A stretch of DNA of 9,291 nt from Bacteroidaceae bacterium (lineage in GTDB: Bacteria > Bacteroidota > Bacteroidia > Bacteroidales > Bacteroidaceae): positions 1-9,291 of the forward strand of contig JAFUNW010000020.1 of assembly GCA_017472905.1 (NCBI GenBank). Direction: 5' to 3'. This document shows positions 5,420 through 9,291 of this stretch, piece after piece. Numbering within the stretch: the first letter of the stretch is position 1; each line of letters starts with the position of its first letter. Made by a program: the position numbers and the translations under genes. The notes beneath the pieces were generated by a model, which was given only the letters and a program-made list of their open reading frames with translations, searched no databases and was not told the origin of the DNA.

Positions 5420-6547
5420 ATGAAAAAGAGATGGAAAAAGTTTGTTTCTCCCGTAATCTTGTTGTTGATGCTGATTATGGGATGTAACAAAGTAAAGAAT
5501 CAGTTGGCTGTGTCGGACGAACTTCCGGTGGAGGTGGCTTATCCGTTGGTTCGTGAAGTGACGTTGACGAAGGAATATCCCGGATATCTCTCAGCCGATG
5601 CTGCCATTGGAGTGGTGGGACGTGTGAATGGAGTGTTGAAATCCAGTAAATTCACAGCAGGACAGCGTGTAAAGAAAGGAGATTTGCTTTATGTCATCGA
5701 GCCAAACCAATATGAAGATGCAGTGAAACAGGCCGAAGCAGCTTTGAAGACAGCCGAAGCAGAATTGGATTATGCTCGTAGCAGTTATGCCCGTATGCAG
5801 GAGGTTATTAAGAGTGAGGCCGTGAGCCAGATTCAGTTGTTGCAGACCGAAGCGAACGTAAAGAAGTGTGAGGCAGAGGTGAGCAATGCCGAAGCTGCTT
5901 TGAATTCAGCTCGCTTGACTTTGAGCTATTGTTATGTACATTCTCCGGTGAATGGTCAGATTTCGAAAGGGAATTATCCGGTGGGGGCCTATATTTCAGG
6001 TGCAGGTTCCCCGGTTACTTTGGCTACGGTTTACAAAGACGATCGCATGTTTGCCTATTTCAATATAGCCGACAATCAATGGTTGAATCAGTTGTTATTG
6101 GAAGATCTGACCAAACATTCGTTGGACAGCACCTATTACGTTACTGTCGTCTTAGGGGCGGGAGGAAACCGACAGTGGCGGGCTAAACTCGATTATCTCT
6201 CTCCGGACATAACGCTTTCTACCGGAACATTGGAGGTACGGGCAGAGTTGGAAAATCCGAACGGATTGTTGAAAGCCGGTTCTTATGTAAGCATCACTTT
6301 ACCGATAGCAGAAATAAAAAATGGTATTTTGGTGCCGGAGACCTCCATTGGTACTGATCAGTTGGGTAAATATCTCTATGTAGTGAACGATTCCGGTTTG
6401 GTGCAGTATCGTCCGGTTGAAATAGGACAGTTGGTGAGTGATACTTTGCGACTGATAAAAAGTGGGTTGGCTCCCAATGAGCGATATGTAACGAAGGCTT
6501 TAATGAAAGTGAGAAACGGAATGAAGGTGGAGCCGGTAATGAAGTAA
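5420..6547 (+). CDS. RND efflux periplasmic adaptor (membrane fusion protein), lipoprotein
   Basis: A 375-residue AcrA/MexA-type adaptor that links the inner-membrane pump to the outer-membrane channel. The start at 5420 gives a lipoprotein signal: MKKRWKKF, hydrophobic core, then LIMGC with Cys22 as the lipidated residue, which tethers it to the inner-membrane outer leaflet. The open frame extends upstream to 5276, inside the channel gene, but that extension is only the other frame of its 3' end. Domains: first lipoyl half (about 62-96, GVLKSSKFTAGQRVKKGDLL), coiled-coil hairpin (about 97-167, rich in A, E and K), second lipoyl half (about 168-205, HSPVNGQISKGNYPVGAYI), beta-barrel (about 206-295, with LSTGTLEVRAELENPNGLLK) and membrane-proximal domain (about 296-375, ending RNGMKVEPVMK). 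Length is normal for the family. It lies between channel and pump genes in one operon; no Shine-Dalgarno sequence is evident. Confidence 0.95.
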   Translation: MKKRWKKFVSPVILLLMLIMGCNKVKNQLAVSDELPVEVAYPLVREVTLTKEYPGYLSADAAIGVVGRVNGVLKSSKFTAGQRVKKGDLLYVIEPNQYEDAVKQAEAALKTAEAELDYARSSYARMQEVIKSEAVSQIQLLQTEANVKKCEAEVSNAEAALNSARLTLSYCYVHSPVNGQISKGNYPVGAYISGAGSPVTLATVYKDDRMFAYFNIADNQWLNQLLLEDLTKHSLDSTYYVTVVLGAGGNRQWRAKLDYLSPDITLSTGTLEVRAELENPNGLLKAGSYVSITLPIAEIKNGILVPETSIGTDQLGKYLYVVNDSGLVQYRPVEIGQLVSDTLRLIKSGLAPNERYVTKALMKVRNGMKVEPVMK

Positions 6548-6590
6548 TGTAATTGTTAAATGGTTGAGAGGGTGAGATAGGCTTTGTGTC

Positions 6591-6613
6591 GTTGAGGGTT
6601 TAAACAGCTCAAC
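6591..6613 (+). repeat. Intercistronic inverted repeat between adaptor and pump genes
   Basis: GTTGAG (6591-6596) and CTCAAC (6608-6613) are reverse complements around an 11-base loop that itself contains the palindrome GTTTAAAC. A second GGTTGAG at 6562-6568 can pair with the same right arm (CTCAACC, 6608-6614), so two structures compete. The 87-base gap contains no T-tract after the stem, so termination is unlikely; an RNA-processing or stability role is possible but unproven. Confidence 0.3.
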
Positions 6614-6634
6614 CGATTAAATCAGAATAGGAAT

Positions 6635-9291
6635 ATGAATATCTCAAGTTTTTTTATAAAGCGTCCGATTTTCGCAACGGTGTTGGCGCTGCTTTTTGTG
6701 TTGGCGGGCCTTTTATCGTTGAATCTGTTGCCGATTGCGCAATATCCGGATATTACACCTCCGACTGTGCAGGTACATGCCAATTATCCGGGAGCAAACG
6801 CACAGACAGTAGCTCAAACAGTGGGTCTTCCCATTGAAGAGCAAGTAAACGGAGTGGAGGGTATGTTGTATATGAGTTCTACTTCTTCGGCTTCGGGTGA
6901 ATATCGGTTGACGGTGACTTTCGAGGTAGGGACGGATATCGACATGGCGACTGTCATGGTGCAGAATCGGGTGAATGCAGCCTTAAGTACGCTTCCCGAA
7001 CCGGTAAAGCAACAGGGGATAACGGTGCGCAAGCAAGCGGCTAATATCCTGATGTTTTTGACTCTTACGGGCGACTCTTTATACAATGGACTCTACTTGT
7101 CGAATTATGCCGACTTGAATTTGTCAGACCAATTGTCCCGTGTGCCGGGTGTAGGAAATGTAGATGTGATGGGAGCCGGAAGTTATTCGATGCGTATTTG
7201 GCTTGATCCGGAGCTGATGCGTATTCGCGGAATTACTCCGGAAGAGGTATATCAAGCAGTATCAGCCCAAAACATGGAAGTCTCGGCCGGGTATGTAGGC
7301 CAGCCGGTGGGTTCCGGAGACGATAATGCATTTCAGTATGCCCTTTCGGTAAAAGGACGGTTGGACAATCCCGAAGAGTTTGGTAACATCGTGATTCGGG
7401 TGGAGAACGGAGGACGTATGTTGCGGCTACGCGATGTTGCAACCATCGATTTGGGAAGTCAGACGTATGGAACTGTTTCCAAAGTCGATGGGCGGGAGGC
7501 AGCCGCCATTGCTATCTATCAATTACCGGGAGCGAATGCGCTTGAAGTAGTGGAGGATGTCCGTGAACGTATGGAGGAATTGGCTGTGAATTTGCCTGTA
7601 GGTGTTGAATATCAGGTAGCGTTGGACACGACAAAGGTGGTGAGCAGTTCCATTCACGAAGTGATGAAGACCTTTGTGGAGGCTACGATATTGGTGGTCT
7701 TGGTTATCTTTTTCTTCTTACAGAACTGGCGGGCGGTAATTATTCCTTGTGTTACGATTCCGGTCTCGCTTATCGGAACGTTGGCTGTGATGGAATTGTT
7801 AGGTTTCTCCATCAATATGCTGACACTCTTCGGATTGGTTCTCGCTATTGCGATTGTCGTGGACGATGCGATTGTGGTAGTGGAAAATGCGACTCGTTTG
7901 CTGGATACGGGGAAGTATGCTACTCCGCGTCAAGCAACCGAAGCTGCCATGCGGGAAATCACAGGCCCGATTATCGGAGTGGTATTGGTGATGTTGGCTG
8001 TTTTTATACCTACAACCCTTATCAGTGGTATTTCCGGTGAACTTTATAAGCAGTTTGCGCTGACCATTGCCGCTTCTACGGTGATTAGTGCATTTAATTC
8101 GCTTACACTCTCACCCGCCTTGTGTGGTTTGCTTTTGCGTCCTACGTTGCCGACTCATAAAAAGGGAGCTTTGTTTCGTTTATTTGATACAATCAACGCA
8201 CGTGTGCAACGGCTCTTTGATCGTTCGGTAGATAAGTTGTTGGGACGCTCGGTGTTTGCAGCAGTCAGCTTTGTGTTATTAGGATTGGTGGCTGTATGGA
8301 TGTTCGGTAAATGGCCTACTACCTTTATTCCAGAAGAAGACGATGGCTATTTTATGGTGTCTGTTCAGCTTCCTCCGGCTTCGTCCTTGAATCGGACAGA
8401 AGCTGTGTGCGGAGATGTGGAGCGTTTGCTGGCTTCTTATCCGGAGGTGGAGACGTGTGTCAGTATTGCCGGATTTAGCGTAATGAGCGGAGGTATGGCT
8501 ACCAATTCCGGTACATTCTTTGTCGTACTGAAAGATTGGAAAGAACGTAAAGGAACCGGACACAGTGCTGCCGATGTTGTAGCTCGGTTTAATCAGGAAG
8601 CATATATTCAGGTGGAACAGGCACAAGCTTTTGCCATGATTCCTCCGGCCATACCGGGACTGGGAAGTACGGGAGGATTGCAGTTGGAATTGGAAGATCG
8701 TCATTCGTTGGGAACGGTTGAGATGCAGAAAGCTGTCAATACCTTGTTGGAGACCTACCATTCAGAACCTGCTTTGGCCGGGGTGAGTAGCGCTTATCAG
8801 TCGGATGTTCCGCAATATTTCTTGCAGATTGACCGCGACAAAGTACAAATCATGGGTTTGACGATGAGTGATGTCTTTTCAACCCTGGCCTATTATATGG
8901 GACAGGCGTATGTAAACGACTATGTATTGTTCGGCCGTACTTATCAGGTTTTATTGGCTGCCGGTGAGCGGGCGCAGAAAATAGCAACTGTTGTCCTTCG
9001 GCTGAGTGTGACAAACAAAGAGGGTCAAGTAGTTCCTTTCAGTAGTTTTGTGAAATTGGAAGAACGTTTGGGTATGGACCTGATAACCCGCTACAATATG
9101 TATGACGCAGCAAGTATAACTTGTAATGTTGCAGAGGGATACAGTTCAGGAGAAGCGATAGAGGCAATGGAGCGTTTGGTAGAGAAAGAGTTGGGTAACA
9201 GCTTCGGATATGAATGGACTTCGGTTGCTTTTCAGGAGATTTCGGCCAGCAGTAATACGATTCTTATTTTCGTAATGGCTTTGTTGGTCGC
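6635..9291 (+). CDS. RND multidrug efflux pump, AcrB/HAE1 family (3' end outside window)
   Basis: The inner-membrane proton-driven pump of the tripartite system. The frame is open from the ATG at 6635 to the window edge: 885 codons of an expected total near 1,040. The N-terminus MNISSFFIKRPIFATVLALL is the classic AcrB-type start and first membrane helix, followed by LPIAQYPDITPPTVQV, NYPGANAQTV and PIEEQVNGVEGMLYM. A further helix starts near F347 (FVEATILVVLVIFFFLQNWR). Helix 4 carries the proton-relay pair D410-D411 in LAIAIVVDDAIVVVEN, equal to AcrB D407/D408. PEEDDGYFMV marks the start of the second periplasmic half. The window stops inside what should be helix 8 (NTILIFVMALLV), so the later relay lysine of helix 10 cannot be checked. 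No frameshift is seen. It belongs to the HAE1 drug/lipophile group rather than the heavy-metal (CusA) group, inferred from overall resemblance to AcrB; the substrate is unknown. Confidence 0.96.
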   Translation, partial: MNISSFFIKRPIFATVLALLFVLAGLLSLNLLPIAQYPDITPPTVQVHANYPGANAQTVAQTVGLPIEEQVNGVEGMLYMSSTSSASGEYRLTVTFEVGTDIDMATVMVQNRVNAALSTLPEPVKQQGITVRKQAANILMFLTLTGDSLYNGLYLSNYADLNLSDQLSRVPGVGNVDVMGAGSYSMRIWLDPELMRIRGITPEEVYQAVSAQNMEVSAGYVGQPVGSGDDNAFQYALSVKGRLDNPEEFGNIVIRVENGGRMLRLRDVATIDLGSQTYGTVSKVDGREAAAIAIYQLPGANALEVVEDVRERMEELAVNLPVGVEYQVALDTTKVVSSSIHEVMKTFVEATILVVLVIFFFLQNWRAVIIPCVTIPVSLIGTLAVMELLGFSINMLTLFGLVLAIAIVVDDAIVVVENATRLLDTGKYATPRQATEAAMREITGPIIGVVLVMLAVFIPTTLISGISGELYKQFALTIAASTVISAFNSLTLSPALCGLLLRPTLPTHKKGALFRLFDTINARVQRLFDRSVDKLLGRSVFAAVSFVLLGLVAVWMFGKWPTTFIPEEDDGYFMVSVQLPPASSLNRTEAVCGDVERLLASYPEVETCVSIAGFSVMSGGMATNSGTFFVVLKDWKERKGTGHSAADVVARFNQEAYIQVEQAQAFAMIPPAIPGLGSTGGLQLELEDRHSLGTVEMQKAVNTLLETYHSEPALAGVSSAYQSDVPQYFLQIDRDKVQIMGLTMSDVFSTLAYYMGQAYVNDYVLFGRTYQVLLAAGERAQKIATVVLRLSVTNKEGQVVPFSSFVKLEERLGMDLITRYNMYDAASITCNVAEGYSSGEAIEAMERLVEKELGNSFGYEWTSVAFQEISASSNTILIFVMALLV

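Noticed and set aside
6649..6655. Run of seven T at codons 5-7 of the pump gene as a phase-variation tract
   Set aside because: The run is short and encodes the ordinary Phe-Phe of this family's N-terminus; no evidence of slippage.
8279..8761. Long minus-strand open frame (160 codons) inside the RND pump gene
   Set aside because: It lies wholly antisense to a strongly conserved pump gene, shows no domain and is explained by the codon usage of the real gene.

Overview
The window looks like chromosomal DNA from a member of the Bacteroidales, most likely Bacteroides or a close relative. Three things point there: promoter -7 boxes of the Bacteroides type (TAnnTTTG) upstream of several genes, start codons with AT-rich leaders and no clear Shine-Dalgarno sequence, and a gene set typical of the group (rubrerythrin, an AAA-ATPase-like/PD-(D/E)XK protein of the kind that is multicopy in Bacteroides, and an RND efflux operon). 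This is recognition from sequence alone; the species cannot be named.

Layout. Positions 1-419 are non-coding and rich in repeats: purine-rich GGAGTTAAAGG-type units, inverted copies of the same unit, and an interspersed CTTCGGCTTCGCTCAGCATGAC-type element. Rubrerythrin follows on the + strand (420-998) and ends at a strong hairpin terminator that probably works in both directions. A convergent gene on the - strand (1201-1791) encodes a lipoprotein with a DnaJ-type cysteine-rich zinc finger. A 300-bp non-coding stretch (1804-2105) holds that gene's promoter and a second copy of a repeat also found near position 211-264. A - strand gene (2106-3692) encodes a complete AAA-ATPase-like protein with a C-terminal PD-(D/E)XK nuclease-fold domain. 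After a 271-bp divergent intergenic region with a 10-bp inverted repeat, a + strand operon runs to the end of the window: an outer-membrane efflux channel (3964-5361), a periplasmic adaptor lipoprotein (5420-6547) and an AcrB-like RND pump (6635 to beyond 9291, cut by the window edge).

How the genes work together. The last three genes together supply all three parts of a tripartite RND exporter spanning both membranes, driven by the proton gradient. Rubrerythrin is an oxidative-stress enzyme (peroxide reduction) suited to an anaerobe. The zinc-finger lipoprotein and the ATPase/nuclease-fold protein are single genes with no clear functional partner here.

I found no CRISPR array, tRNA, rRNA, insertion sequence or clear novel system. 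The less ordinary items are the repeat families, the zinc-finger lipoprotein, and the inverted repeat upstream of the efflux operon, which has no regulator gene next to it.
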